Numbered from the stretch's first letter, positions 1 through 10,520 are shown. The stretch is 64,000 nucleotides of DNA from Mangrovibacter phragmitis (GCF_001655675.1 NZ_LYRP01000022.1:62001-126000), one strand, 5' to 3'. Translations and numbers: made by a program. The notes: generated by a model not told the origin, from the sequence alone.

Positions 1-1029
1 CAGACAGTACCTGGTTGTGGCATGCCTTACCGCCTGGTGGGGCATAAATGGTTTTTCTCTGTTCCGCAGAGTGATGCTCACCTGGTACTGGCTCAGGCGC
101 GGGGTGGGCTGTCCTGCTTCTTTGTTCCCCGCCTGCTGCCTGATGGCGAGCGTAATGCCTTAAGCCTGGCACGCCTTAAAGATAAACTTGGCAACCGTTC
201 TAACGCCAGCAGTGAAGCTGAACTGTTCGATGCCCATGGCTGGCTGATTGGTGAAGAAGGCGAGGGCGTTCGCCATATTTTACGCATGGGGGCGATGACG
301 CGTTTTGACTGTGCACTGGGTAGTCATGGCCTGATGCGCAGGGCATTTGCCGTTGCGTTATACCATGCGCATCAACGCCAGGCGTTTGGTAAACATCTGG
401 TGGATCAGCCGTTAATGCGCCAGGTTCTGGGGCGTATGGCATTACAGCTCGAAGGGCAGACAGCCTTTTTATTCCGCCTGGCGGGCGCGCTGGGGCAACG
501 GGATGATGTCAATCAGCAATTATGGGCACGTTTGTTCACCCCGGCAGCAAAGTTCCATATCTGCAAGTCAGGCATACCTTTTGTGGCAGAAGCCATGGAG
601 GTGCTGGGGGGTATTGGTTATTGTGAAGAAAATGAATTACCCCGTTTGTACCGGGAAATGCCGGTGAACAGTATCTGGGAAGGCTCCGGGAATATTATGT
701 GTCTGGATGTGCTGCGTGTATTACAAAAACAGCCGGGAGTGGTGGGTTTACTGCAGGCGAATTTTGCTGAGGTGAAAGGGCAGAGCCGTCACTTTGACCG
801 CACCTGGCGGCAATTACAGGCACACTTACGTAAACCTGACGAAGCATTCAGCCGCCAAATTACCAGCCAGTTGGTACACCTTGCCACTGGCGCTGAAATG
901 TTGCGCCACCTGCCCCCACGTATTGCGGAAACATGGTGTCAGATGGCGCTGGACTCCCGAGGCGATCACTTAATTGATGAACCGGTACTCTCTGATATTC
1001 TGCTCAGGGCGACTGGTGGCGCAGGGTGA
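1..1029 (+). CDS. aidB: AidB, acyl-CoA dehydrogenase-fold flavoprotein of the alkylation response (5' end outside window)
   Basis: This is the C-terminal part of AidB, about 342 residues of a protein usually near 540; the frame is open from base 1, so the true start lies upstream. AidB is a FAD-binding member of the acyl-CoA dehydrogenase superfamily, is induced in the Ada response and binds DNA. The sequence reads like E. coli AidB throughout: GHKWFFSVPQSDAH at the start, RFDCALGSH, YHAHQRQAFGK, then EVLGGIGYCEE and PVNSIWEGSGNIMCLDVLR, which are typical of the flavin-binding C-terminal domain. The last 64 bases overlap the 3' end of the convergent chemoreceptor gene. Gene identity is secure; the DNA-repair role is known from E. 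coli, not seen here. Confidence 0.96.
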   Translation, partial: QTVPGCGMPYRLVGHKWFFSVPQSDAHLVLAQARGGLSCFFVPRLLPDGERNALSLARLKDKLGNRSNASSEAELFDAHGWLIGEEGEGVRHILRMGAMTRFDCALGSHGLMRRAFAVALYHAHQRQAFGKHLVDQPLMRQVLGRMALQLEGQTAFLFRLAGALGQRDDVNQQLWARLFTPAAKFHICKSGIPFVAEAMEVLGGIGYCEENELPRLYREMPVNSIWEGSGNIMCLDVLRVLQKQPGVVGLLQANFAEVKGQSRHFDRTWRQLQAHLRKPDEAFSRQITSQLVHLATGAEMLRHLPPRIAETWCQMALDSRGDHLIDEPVLSDILLRATGGAG

Positions 1030-2963
1030 TAGCTGTCTTTAACGTGAAAAAGTTTCACTAATTCGGCCAGGTGGTGGCCCTGGCTTCTCAGGCTGTGGGC
1101 CACTTTTTCCGTGCGGGCAATGTGCCGGGCATTAATGTGTGTGGACTCGCCAATTTGTGTCATCGCAATATTGACCTGGCTGATACCGGCAGACTGCTCC
1201 TGTGAGGCAGTACTGATGGTGGCAATCAGTTGGTTGATGTGCTCAATATGCCCGGTAATATCCTGCATCGACTGGCTGGTTTTTTGCGATAACACATGGC
1301 CTTCGCTCACTTTTTCCAGTGTATCTGCAATTAACTGGTCAATCTCTTTCACGGCGTTGGCACTGCGTGCTGCCAGTGCCCGGACTTCCTGGGCTACGAC
1401 GGCAAACCCTTTGCCGTGTTCGCCAGCGCGAGCTGCTTCTACCGCCGCATTCAGCGCCAGAATATTGGTTTGAAAAGCAATTGACTCAATAACATGGGTG
1501 ATATCCGCAATCCGCTGCGACGCTTCACGTATTGCATCCATAGTGGAGACTGCGTGTTTCACCGTCACCCCACCACTGTGAACAGCCAGGGTTGTCTCTT
1601 CGACTAACCCTTTTGCTGTTCCCATATTGTCGGCGTTCTGCGCCACGGTGGAGGCAAGTTGCCCCATACTGGCCGAGGTTTCCTCAACACTACTGGCCTG
1701 TTTGCTAATCTGTTCGCCAATTTCATCGCTGTCGGTCGCCAGAGTATCAGTGCTGTGGCTGATTTCTTCAGCTGTCTGGCGTACCTGCTGAACTATGGTA
1801 TTCAGCCCATCGCCAATACCATTGATTCCTTGTATTAACTGACCGATTTCATCATGGCGTTGTGTATGGATAGCCTGACGCAAATCGCCACTGGCATATA
1901 ACTGTGCCAGACCAATAACCTGTTGTAGCGGCTGGCTGACCCAGCGGCGTATCAGCCACGTAAAGCACAATGCAAAGAGTACAACCAGTATTGCACCGGC
2001 CACCAGAAAGCTATCACGCATCCGGGTAATATTACTCAGTAGCTGGCCTTTATTGACCTCAGACACAATCACCCATTTCCAGTCTGGCAATGTAGTCCAG
2101 ACCAGTGCGGTATCCTCTCCGCCTGGCGAATGCCAGGTGGTTGACCCTGAAGGCTGGTTTAACACGGCGTTATTGATGTCTGCCGGCCAGCCGGGTGCTT
2201 TGCCTTCCCGGTTGGTATCAAATAAATATTTCCCCCAGCTCTTCCCGGGTGCATTGCTCAGAACATAGAACCGGCCGCTTTTCCCCAGGTGACGGGAAAT
2301 AACTTTTTCGCGCATCAGTTGCCAGGCATTACTGATATCGACACCGACAAACAGCACGGCAATAGTCTGCCCACTGGCATCTTTAACTGGCTGATACTGG
2401 GTGATGTAACGTTTACCAAACAGCAGCGCGAGGCCACGATAGACTTCACCTTTGCTGACTTTGGCCCAGGACGGGCTGGTGCGGTCAAGCAGAGTACCCA
2501 TTGCCCGGGAGCCGTCTTCTTTACGCAAAGATGTCGCGACCCGTACAAAGTCGTCGCCTGAGCGGACAAATAACGTGGAAATAGCGCCGCTGCGGGTCAG
2601 GAAGTCATCTGAGAACTGGTTATTCTCATGCAGGGGGATATCACCACCTTTAAGTAGCGGCACTTTGTGCCCACTTATCTCTACCATTTGCCGAGGGTCA
2701 ACAGTGAGAGGCTGTGGTAAGAAACTGGAAAATAATTGTGTGAAGCTGGCTACTTCACTGTTGAGGCTACTATTAAACATCTGCGCGGTGTCATGAATCC
2801 CTGTGACCTGCGCTTTCATGTCTTGTAATGCTTGTTGTTCCAGTTGTTGGCTGGCCAGGCGCCCAAGAAACATCGTAAAAATAAAAAACAGTACTGCGAC
2901 GCTAACGGCTGTCATTACTGACAAGCGAGCACCTAATCCCCAGTATTTAAATGAAGTCATCAT
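966..2963 (-). CDS. Methyl-accepting chemotaxis protein with large double-Cache-like periplasmic sensor
   Basis: A 665-residue inner-membrane chemoreceptor. A first membrane helix lies near residues 12-34, followed by a periplasmic region of about 280 residues that reads like a Cache3/Cache2 fusion (for example STLFVRSGDDFVRVATSL, then GRFYVLSNAPGKSW). A second helix lies near 312-336, then HAMP, then the cytoplasmic signalling domain with the conserved hairpin tip [20 protein letters not shown] near residue 500. There is no NWETF-type CheR tether at the C terminus. The start is the first of two adjacent ATGs; the Shine-Dalgarno is weak. The gene is absent at this position in E. coli and its tail runs 64 bp antisense into aidB. 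A candidate sigma-28 promoter lies just upstream. The ligand cannot be told. Confidence 0.9.
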   Translation of the reverse strand: MMTSFKYWGLGARLSVMTAVSVAVLFFIFTMFLGRLASQQLEQQALQDMKAQVTGIHDTAQMFNSSLNSEVASFTQLFSSFLPQPLTVDPRQMVEISGHKVPLLKGGDIPLHENNQFSDDFLTRSGAISTLFVRSGDDFVRVATSLRKEDGSRAMGTLLDRTSPSWAKVSKGEVYRGLALLFGKRYITQYQPVKDASGQTIAVLFVGVDISNAWQLMREKVISRHLGKSGRFYVLSNAPGKSWGKYLFDTNREGKAPGWPADINNAVLNQPSGSTTWHSPGGEDTALVWTTLPDWKWVIVSEVNKGQLLSNITRMRDSFLVAGAILVVLFALCFTWLIRRWVSQPLQQVIGLAQLYASGDLRQAIHTQRHDEIGQLIQGINGIGDGLNTIVQQVRQTAEEISHSTDTLATDSDEIGEQISKQASSVEETSASMGQLASTVAQNADNMGTAKGLVEETTLAVHSGGVTVKHAVSTMDAIREASQRIADITHVIESIAFQTNILALNAAVEAARAGEHGKGFAVVAQEVRALAARSANAVKEIDQLIADTLEKVSEGHVLSQKTSQSMQDITGHIEHINQLIATISTASQEQSAGISQVNIAMTQIGESTHINARHIARTEKVAHSLRSQGHHLAELVKLFHVKDSYHPAPPVALSRISESTGSSIK

Positions 2964-2993
2964 ATCGCTGCCGTATTTTGTGTTTTGCCATCA

Positions 2994-3021
2994 TTAACGG
3001 CAGTGGTTTGAATAATATTTA
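2994..3021 (-). promoter_or_regulatory. Candidate sigma-28 (FliA) promoter of the first chemoreceptor
   Basis: On the minus strand the sequence is TAAA, 16 bases, GCCGTTAA. The enterobacterial FliA consensus is TAAA-N15-GCCGATAA, so seven of eight -10 bases match but the spacer is one base long. It lies 31 bp upstream of the start codon. Weaker than the two other FliA sites in this window. Confidence 0.45.
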
Positions 3022-3235
3022 TACACAATATGTAAATATATGTTTCAATCAAACTTGATATGGATCATTGACTGTTGAAATTTAGGGTAATTAATTTCTT
3101 GCCAGCCACTTAATAATTTCATGGTGCTGCCATAAATTGGATTACGAATTATTGGTTAATTTAGGTAAATAAGAATATTTATTGATAACGGGTGGCATAG
3201 GGTAAATGAACGCTCTGCGCTTTTCGTGGGGAATA

Positions 3236-3264
3236 AGCAAAATAAGCCACCCGCAGGTGGCTTA
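3236..3264 (-). terminator. Rho-independent terminator of yjfN
   Basis: Inverted arms AAGCCACC and GGTGGCTT with a four-base loop, followed on the minus strand by TATTTTG, 32 bp after the yjfN stop codon. Confidence 0.75.
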
Positions 3265-3295
3265 ACGGTAAAAAAGGCGACACAGGTAGATAGCG

Positions 3296-3571
3296 TTACG
3301 AGTAAATAATGGCTTCCACATGCCAGGTATCTTTACGAGGCGTTTCTTCCATATTCACAATACGGTAGACGGAAGCACCCTTTTCATCCGCGCTTAATGC
3401 AACCAGCCGTTCGATCTCCTGAGGGCTGCCAGTGACGTCTTTAAACGACAGAATGCCCATTTCATTAAATGCCGTCACCCGATCAGCATGTACATCCTCA
3501 GCCGACCTTGCACTGGTACTGACCAGCCCTGCGGACAAAAGTAGAGAGGTTAATGCCAGTGATCGCTTCAT
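3296..3571 (-). CDS. yjfN: YjfN, small secreted DUF1471 (YhcN-family) protein
   Basis: A 91-residue protein of the DUF1471 (BhsA/McbA/YhcN) family, small periplasmic or envelope proteins linked to stress and biofilm formation. A signal peptide spans about residues 1-24 (MKRSLALTSLLLSAGLVSTS). The single DUF1471 domain follows: VTAFNEMGILSF, then EIERLVALSADEKGASVYRI and the terminal EAIIYS, as in E. coli YjfN. The open frame extends five codons further upstream, but the ATG at 3571 is preferred because GGAG lies nine bases before it and the protein then begins with a normal signal peptide. It lies next to bsmA, a second DUF1471 gene, in the same orientation. Confidence 0.88.
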   Translation of the reverse strand: MKRSLALTSLLLSAGLVSTSARSAEDVHADRVTAFNEMGILSFKDVTGSPQEIERLVALSADEKGASVYRIVNMEETPRKDTWHVEAIIYS

Positions 3572-3724
3572 AATTGCCCGCTCCATATCAGATGATCTGA
3601 AAAAAATTTACAGGTCATTTCCTTGTTATTCAGCATGCAGCGTCCCTTGCGACAAGCTGTATTGTGTCAGGCGGAAAATAAAGTCGTGCAATTCAGTGTA
3701 AAGTCGTTAAAACCTGTTTAAGCA

Positions 3725-4036
3725 TCAGGGTTTACGGTAAAGAATTGCGCTAGCCCGGCGTACACCAGGAACCATATAATCGTTAATAAACAAGATCATA
3801 TAATAATCAGCCTTTTCCCTGGTCGCGCGCTGTTTGATTGCTTCTTCCGCATCTACCGGGCCACCGCGAGTGGTGACACTGATCATCCCCATTCTCACCA
3901 GCCCTTCTGTCTGGTTACGCTGGATTTCCTGGGGCCAGGCTGCTACAGCAGGAGCCGGGCGGGGAGTTGTCCAGTTGGTACTGCAACCCGCCAGTACCAG
4001 GCATAAGCAAAGCGGAAGAAAACGGCGTATAGACAT
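3725..4036 (-). CDS. bsmA: BsmA (YjfO), DUF1471 lipoprotein of biofilm stress response
   Basis: A 103-residue lipoprotein. The lipobox LAGC puts the modified cysteine at residue 18, so the mature protein is lipid-anchored. The DUF1471 domain covers about residues 45-103 (GLVRMGMISV, KADYYMILFI, ending SAILYRKP). E. coli BsmA has the same architecture and is implicated in biofilm stress and motility; that function is carried over from the family. It is transcribed away from yjfP and towards yjfN, with 153 bp between bsmA and yjfN that holds no clear terminator, so the two may be co-transcribed. Confidence 0.88.
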   Translation of the reverse strand: MSIRRFLPLCLCLVLAGCSTNWTTPRPAPAVAAWPQEIQRNQTEGLVRMGMISVTTRGGPVDAEEAIKQRATREKADYYMILFINDYMVPGVRRASAILYRKP

Positions 4037-4261
4037 TTTATTTTCCTGACAAGTTGATTTTAGTGTTTGAGATAAATCTGGTAAGCCAAAAATTCATTTT
4101 CTGTTACCTGAAACGTGAATTCGCAGGATATATCACTAAAAAGCGTAATCCGTGTCTCACACTGACATTTGGGATTTTTGGGTAACCAGGCACCGCGCTG
4201 GCCTGCCTGTATATATAAGGGTATAGAATAGAGCGACATCAACACAAAATGCGAACGTTAA

Positions 4262-4987
4262 ATGACAGAAATAGAAACCACGAATCTGGCCGGTTTTGAG
4301 GTCTTGCATGCTACCCCTGCTGGCAAGAGCCACCAGCCTTTACCGACAATTATTTTCTGGCATGGTTATACTTCCTCGAAGCTGGTGTACAGCTACTTTG
4401 CTGTTGCGCTGGCACAGGCGGGTTTTCGGGTGATTATGCCAGATGCACCGGAACACGGCGCGCGTTTTCATGGTGACGAAGCAAGGCGGTTGCAGCATTT
4501 CTGGCAAATCCTTTATGGGAACATTCAGGAATACCCGCTGTTGCGTGATGCCATTAATGATAAAAAGTGGTTGGCCGAAGGGCGGTTGGGGATCGCGGGG
4601 GCATCAATGGGGGCTATGACGGCATTAGCGGTGGCCGGGCATTATCCTGAAGTGCGCTGCACTGCGAGCCTGATGGGCTCAGGGTTTTATCATGCGCTTT
4701 CTCAATCGTTGTTCCCGCCACCGGCACATCGGGATGCAGTGCTGGCTCCGTTGGCAGACTATGAAGTAACACAATGCCTTGAGTTGCTTGCTCGCCGGCC
4801 ATTAATGCTCTGGCATGGTGAAGATGATGACCTGGTTCCTGTCGCAGAATCAAAGCGTTTGTGGCAGTTACTGCAACAACAGCATCTGGATAGTAATGTG
4901 GTTTGCTACTGGGAATCAGGAGTAAAACACCGGATTACGCCTTATGCGCTGGATTCAACCTGCGCCTTTTTCAGCCAGTCACTTTAA
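4262..4987 (+). CDS. yjfP: YjfP, alpha/beta-hydrolase carboxylesterase
   Basis: A 241-residue cytosolic esterase of the dienelactone-hydrolase-like alpha/beta-hydrolase group, close to E. coli YjfP (249 aa). The nucleophile elbow GASMG is at residues 113-117 with Ser115. The acid residue is in WHGEDDDLVP near 183-192 and the histidine in VKHRITP near 222. HGYTSS near residue 34 supplies the oxyanion-hole region. E. coli YjfP hydrolyses short acyl esters in vitro; its natural substrate is unknown. In E. coli it is followed by the ula ascorbate genes, which are missing here: the stop codon overlaps that of the convergent yjfY-like gene by four bases. Confidence 0.92.
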   Translation: MTEIETTNLAGFEVLHATPAGKSHQPLPTIIFWHGYTSSKLVYSYFAVALAQAGFRVIMPDAPEHGARFHGDEARRLQHFWQILYGNIQEYPLLRDAINDKKWLAEGRLGIAGASMGAMTALAVAGHYPEVRCTASLMGSGFYHALSQSLFPPPAHRDAVLAPLADYEVTQCLELLARRPLMLWHGEDDDLVPVAESKRLWQLLQQQHLDSNVVCYWESGVKHRITPYALDSTCAFFSQSL

Positions 4988-5214
4988 TGTGGATTAACGC
5001 CGTTGATGGGTACGGCCTGGCTCGATAGCTGAGGCTGTCTTTGCAGCCCTGGCGCAAACTGGGGCATCGTTTCGCCTCGGTGGTTAATATAAATGACACC
5101 CGTACTCATCACGTCATCCATATTATGGCTGGGGTCAGGCTGCGTGTTGATGGCTGCAACAGCAGGGAGCGATAACAACATGCCCGTTATCAGGGCTATC
5201 ATTTTGGTTCTCAT
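4984..5214 (-). CDS. YjfY-like secreted protein with truncated DUF1471 domain
   Basis: A 76-residue exported protein. A signal peptide ends near AVAA at residue 21. The next stretch, NMDDVMSTGVIYINH, matches the start of the YjfY DUF1471 domain. After that the similarity stops: the usual second half (EARQAL to a terminal DIYR or EVYK in relatives) is replaced by a polar, proline- and glutamine-rich tail ending INGVNPH. I looked for the lost half in the other two frames and did not find it, so a simple frameshift does not explain it. The gene ends in a four-base overlap with yjfP. It is probably a decayed yjfY whose 3' half was lost in a rearrangement, but the frame is intact and a Shine-Dalgarno is present. 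Confidence 0.6.
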   Translation of the reverse strand: MRTKMIALITGMLLSLPAVAAINTQPDPSHNMDDVMSTGVIYINHRGETMPQFAPGLQRQPQLSSQAVPINGVNPH

Positions 5215-5954
<740 letters not shown>

Positions 5955-5960
5955 TCGCTG

Positions 5961-6507
<547 letters not shown>

Positions 6508-6536
6508 TCGGCCACGGTCAACCAATACGACTTTGA

Positions 6537-7001
<465 letters not shown>

Positions 7002-7019
7002 TTTACGCTGATGTACGCT

Positions 7020-7046
7020 AAAACGCCGGCTTATGCCGGCGTTTTG
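7020..7046 (+). terminator. Rho-independent terminator of the rpsF-rplI operon
   Basis: Arms AAAACGCCGGC and GCCGGCGTTTT with a TTAT loop, starting 19 bp after the rplI stop. The A-tract and T-tract are symmetrical, so it can also serve convergent transcription from ytfB. Confidence 0.9.
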
Positions 7047-7125
7047 CTTTGTGATTATTGCCTGTTTACTGCCATTATTAACCACGCTGTTATTGCGCAC
7101 CTGCCAGTAGGGTTTACCCGTTAGT

Positions 7126-7830
7126 TTAGCGCGCCCGAATAAAACTCCCGTTACTCTCGCGCGTAAAAAGTACCTGACGGTTTTCACTGTCATTGACAAT
7201 CAACCCCGTGACAACCCCGTTACCATTTACTCTGACCTTTACTTCCTGGCCGCTTTGCAGTGAACTCAGCGGTTTATCCGGGCCTTCGACGTTCGCCATC
7301 GCATACACATCAGTGGGGGGCAGGTTATGATCGCGGAACAGTTGTGCCAGTGTTTTCCCCGGCTCTACTCGCCAGGTATGCCATTGTGCCTGGCCTGTGG
7401 CACTGTTGGTTGTATTGGCGGTGTTACTGGTTGTTGTAGTGCGCCTTTCCTGAGGTGCCCGCCCGGCTGCCTCAGATTCGTTATCTGGCTGAATACTCTC
7501 TTCTGGTGAGCGCAATGCCGGTGAAGTTTGCACCGGTTGTGGCTCGTTGTAACGCGGTGGCGTGGTTACAACTGGCTGGCTGGTAGAAGGAACAGTGCTT
7601 TGCCCCCCTGATGTGACAGGCGTATTGACGGGGAGGTTCAGTGGTGTTTCCCTGGAGACCGGGGTTACAGGCGTATTGTCAGTGGGCAACAATACCCCAA
7701 TAACAACCAGCACAATACCTATAATGATGCCCCGGCGGTGCAGGGTGGGTAACGGATCCATTAACCGGAAATCATCTGGTGCATGCCAGACCCGGTGAAT
7801 CATGGCTTTTAATGCAAACTGGCCCGGCAT
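7126..7830 (-). CDS. ytfB: YtfB, OapA-domain cell-division-associated membrane protein
   Basis: A 234-residue type II membrane protein. A conserved cytoplasmic N-terminus (VWHAPDDFRLMDPLP) precedes a single membrane helix at about 34-49 (GIIIGIVLVVIGVLLP). A linker of about 100 residues rich in T, P, S and Q follows, then a C-terminal OapA/LysM-like domain from about 148 (WRVEPGKTLAQLFRDHNLP to NGSFIRAR). E. coli YtfB binds N-glycans and localises at the septum; the name comes from Haemophilus opacity protein OapA. The linker is longer and more threonine-rich than in E. coli (212 aa). GGAGG lies four bases before the ATG. Confidence 0.9.
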   Translation of the reverse strand: MPGQFALKAMIHRVWHAPDDFRLMDPLPTLHRRGIIIGIVLVVIGVLLPTDNTPVTPVSRETPLNLPVNTPVTSGGQSTVPSTSQPVVTTPPRYNEPQPVQTSPALRSPEESIQPDNESEAAGRAPQERRTTTTSNTANTTNSATGQAQWHTWRVEPGKTLAQLFRDHNLPPTDVYAMANVEGPDKPLSSLQSGQEVKVRVNGNGVVTGLIVNDSENRQVLFTRESNGSFIRAR

Positions 7831-8177
7831 GTCGCCTCCTGGTCCATCGTTAATGGATACGGTGTGGTGGCCTGAATATCCATTATCCTGTATTACGAAT
7901 GAAAGTATCCACCCACTGTCAGCCTGATATTATCCGCCGAAATTCCTTTCAGACAATCGCTGAATGCTTCCTGAGAGTATAGTTTGCTAACTGTTTGATG
8001 CGAGTGGAATAGTACGCAATCATGATAATTATCGCATCAGCCAATTATTGAGGTTCAAGGCAGACATTTACCCTGTTCCCTTTTACCTCATGGGCTCTGG
8101 CTGTTATGCTGCCGGGGCGTCTGGCGGGTTCGCCAGACATCTATGAAGATGAACAAACCCTCAGTAAAGGAAAATTC
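7831..8177. other. 347-bp divergent intergenic region ytfB/fklB
   Basis: Non-coding region with upstream sequences for both genes. The only clear structure is the hairpin TCTGGCG-GGTT-CGCCAGA at about 8120-8137, which would lie in the fklB leader some 40 bases before its start. No promoter is assigned. Confidence 0.5.
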
Positions 8178-8798
8178 ATGACGACCCCTTCTTTTGACAG
8201 TGTTGAAGCGCAGGCAAGTTACGGTATTGGTCTGCAGGTTGGTCAACAACTGCGTGACTCCGGGCTGGAAGGTTTACTGCCTGAAGCGTTACTTGCTGGC
8301 CTGTGTGATGCGCTGGAAGGCAACCCACCTTCTGTACCGGTTGATGTCGTACACCGCGCGTTGCGTGAAGTTCACGAGCGTGCCGAAGCCGTACGCCGCG
8401 AACGCCAGCAGGAAATGGCGGCGGAAGGGCAAAAATACCTGGAAGAAAACCGCCACCGCGAAGGTGTCAACATCACTGAATCAGGTTTACAGTTCCGTGT
8501 ACTGACCCAGGGTGAAGGCCCGATTCCTTCCCGTAAAGACCAGGTGCGTGTTCATTATACCGGTAAACTGATTGACGGTACCGTGTTCGACAGCTCAGTG
8601 GCGCGCGGTGAACCCGCTGAGTTTCCGGTTAGCGGCGTGATTGCAGGCTGGATTGAAGCGCTAACGCTGATGCCTGTCGGTTCTAAATGGGAACTGAGCA
8701 TTCCACATAACCTGGCATATGGTGAGCGTGGTGCTGGTGCATCTATCCCTCCGTTCAGCACTCTTGTTTTTGAAGTCGAATTGCTGGAAATCCTGTAA
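8178..8798 (+). CDS. fklB: FKBP22-type peptidyl-prolyl cis-trans isomerase FklB
   Basis: A 206-residue cytosolic proline isomerase, the same length as E. coli FklB. The N-terminal helical dimerisation domain (about 1-95, starting [20 protein letters not shown]) is followed by the FKBP domain (about 105-206) with [32 protein letters not shown] and [13 protein letters not shown], the active-site segments of the family. The frame stays open upstream, but the ATG at 8178 gives the family length and has AAAGGAAAA before it. Confidence 0.97.
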   Translation: MTTPSFDSVEAQASYGIGLQVGQQLRDSGLEGLLPEALLAGLCDALEGNPPSVPVDVVHRALREVHERAEAVRRERQQEMAAEGQKYLEENRHREGVNITESGLQFRVLTQGEGPIPSRKDQVRVHYTGKLIDGTVFDSSVARGEPAEFPVSGVIAGWIEALTLMPVGSKWELSIPHNLAYGERGAGASIPPFSTLVFEVELLEIL

Positions 8799-8810
8799 TC
8801 CGCCTTCCGG

Positions 8811-8832
8811 CCCCGCTACGGCGGGGTTGTTT
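8811..8832 (+). terminator. Probable fklB terminator
   Basis: Arms CCCCGC and GCGGGG around TACG, followed by TTGTTT, 14 bp after the fklB stop. Confidence 0.75.
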
Positions 8833-9066
8833 CAGCTTCCTTTTATTCCCCACGATTTTATCTTGCAAAAAACGCTATTGCGCGTATTTTTGTGAGGCGC
8901 TCCGCGTATTAATAAATATAAACCACACTCTAATAACAAATATTTAACCTATCCGCTAACTTCTCAGGTTATCCCCGGCAGTGAGTCAACCGGGGTACAC
9001 GCGTTGTTATTGATTAAGTAATTACTGACAGGCCGCAGAGCCTGAAATGACAGACAGGAAAATACT

Positions 9067-10473
9067 ATGGTAGACCAGGTCAAGGTGGCCGAAGCGGTGG
9101 AAACACCGCAGGAACAAACCCTTCAGCGACATCTCTCAAACCGACATATTCAGTTAATTGCCATTGGTGGTGCCATTGGCACTGGCTTATTTATGGGGTC
9201 GGGCAAAACGATAAGCCTCGCAGGGCCATCCATTATATTTGTGTACATGGTTATCGGCTTTATGTTGTTCTTCGTGATGCGGGCAATGGGCGAATTGCTA
9301 TTGTCGAATCTCGAGTACAAGTCATTCAGTGATTTTGCCGCAGACTTATTGGGCCCCTGGGCGGGGTATTTTACCGGCTGGACCTACTGGTTTTGCTGGG
9401 TGGTAACCGGTATTGCCGATGTGGTTGCCATTTCTGCATATGCGCAATTCTGGTTCCCCGGGTTATCGGAATGGGTGGCATCGCTGGCAGTGGTGATTGT
9501 ACTGCTGTCCCTGAACCTGGCAACGGTAAAAATGTTTGGTGAAATGGAGTTCTGGTTCGCCATGATAAAAATCGTTGCGATTATTGCCCTGATTGTGGTT
9601 GGTGCAGTAATGGTGTTTACCGGATTTACTTCACCTTCGGGCGTGACCGCATCGTTCAGCCACCTGTGGGCTGATGGTGGCTGGTTTCCTAAAGGGATAA
9701 GTGGTTTCTTTGCCGGTTTCCAGATAGCTGTGTTCGCCTTTGTGGGGATTGAACTGGTGGGAACAACTGCTGCGGAAACGCATAACCCGGAAAAATCATT
9801 ACCCAGAGCAATCAACTCTATTCCTGTGCGGATAATCATGTTTTATGTTTTTGCCCTGATCATGATTATGTCTGTTACACCCTGGCGCTCGGTTGTGCCG
9901 TCAAAAAGCCCGTTTGTTGAGCTGTTTATGCTGGTTGGGTTGCCCGCAGCGGCCAGCCTTATCAACTTTGTAGTGCTGACATCGGCGGCATCTTCCGCCA
10001 ACAGTGGGGTATTCTCGACCAGCCGCATGCTATATGGCCTGGCACAGGATGGCGTCGCGCCTGCTCGTTTCGCCCGCCTGTCACGTCGCGCGGTTCCGGC
10101 TTCAGGGCTATTGTTTTCCTGCCTGTGTCTATTGGGCGGTGTGGTACTGATTTACCTGATCCCGGATGTGATGACGGTATTCACTATGGTCACGACGGTT
10201 TCTGCCATTCTGTTTATGTTTGTCTGGAGCATCATTTTGTGTTCTTACCTGGTGTACCGCAGACAGCGACCGGAACTGCATGCGAAATCGCAGTATAAGA
10301 TGCCACTGGGCATTGTCATGTGTTGGGTCTGCCTGGCGTTTTTTGTGTTTGTGTTGGGGCTTTTGACACTACAGGCGGATACGCGCCAGGCACTCATGGT
10401 GACACCACTATGGTTTGTGATACTGGCGATTGGTTGGCAAGTAACCGGGAAAAAACGCCTCGCGCGGGTTTAA
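9067..10473 (+). CDS. cycA: CycA, D-serine/D-alanine/glycine:proton symporter
   Basis: A 468-residue inner-membrane amino acid permease of the APC family (amino acid transporter group) with about 12 membrane helices. The first helix carries the substrate-binding signature AIGGAIGTGLFMGSG near residues 34-48, and the segment FVGIELVGTTAAETHNPEKS is typical of the family. Start MVDQVKVAEAVE resembles E. coli CycA (470 aa). AGGA lies eight bases before the ATG. In E. coli the mRNA leader is repressed by the small RNA GcvB; I did not identify a seed match. Its 3' side carries repeat copy 1. Confidence 0.95.
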   Translation: MVDQVKVAEAVETPQEQTLQRHLSNRHIQLIAIGGAIGTGLFMGSGKTISLAGPSIIFVYMVIGFMLFFVMRAMGELLLSNLEYKSFSDFAADLLGPWAGYFTGWTYWFCWVVTGIADVVAISAYAQFWFPGLSEWVASLAVVIVLLSLNLATVKMFGEMEFWFAMIKIVAIIALIVVGAVMVFTGFTSPSGVTASFSHLWADGGWFPKGISGFFAGFQIAVFAFVGIELVGTTAAETHNPEKSLPRAINSIPVRIIMFYVFALIMIMSVTPWRSVVPSKSPFVELFMLVGLPAAASLINFVVLTSAASSANSGVFSTSRMLYGLAQDGVAPARFARLSRRAVPASGLLFSCLCLLGGVVLIYLIPDVMTVFTMVTTVSAILFMFVWSIILCSYLVYRRQRPELHAKSQYKMPLGIVMCWVCLAFFVFVLGLLTLQADTRQALMVTPLWFVILAIGWQVTGKKRLARV

Positions 10474-10504
10474 CAGGGTTCAGCGTTTCACTCCAGTAAA
10501 CGAA

Positions 10505-10520
10505 GGCACCTGCGGCTGCC
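10505..10520 (+). terminator. Left flanking hairpin of repeat copy 1 (cycA terminator, partly decayed)
   Basis: GGCACCTGCGGCTGCC, a short stem followed by TTT, 32 bp after the cycA stop. It is one base different from the hairpin at 10665-10680 on the other side of the element. Confidence 0.7.

Larger units (their letters stand above)
2964..3295. other. 332-bp intergenic region between chemoreceptor and yjfN
   Basis: AT-rich and non-coding in both directions. It holds the candidate sigma-28 promoter of the chemoreceptor at 2994-3021 and the yjfN terminator near 3236-3264. I see no other feature in the middle. Confidence 0.7.

Noticed and set aside
4060-4245. 61-codon open frame between bsmA and yjfP on the minus strand
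   Set aside because: No Shine-Dalgarno, no similarity I recognise, and it occupies the divergent promoter region.
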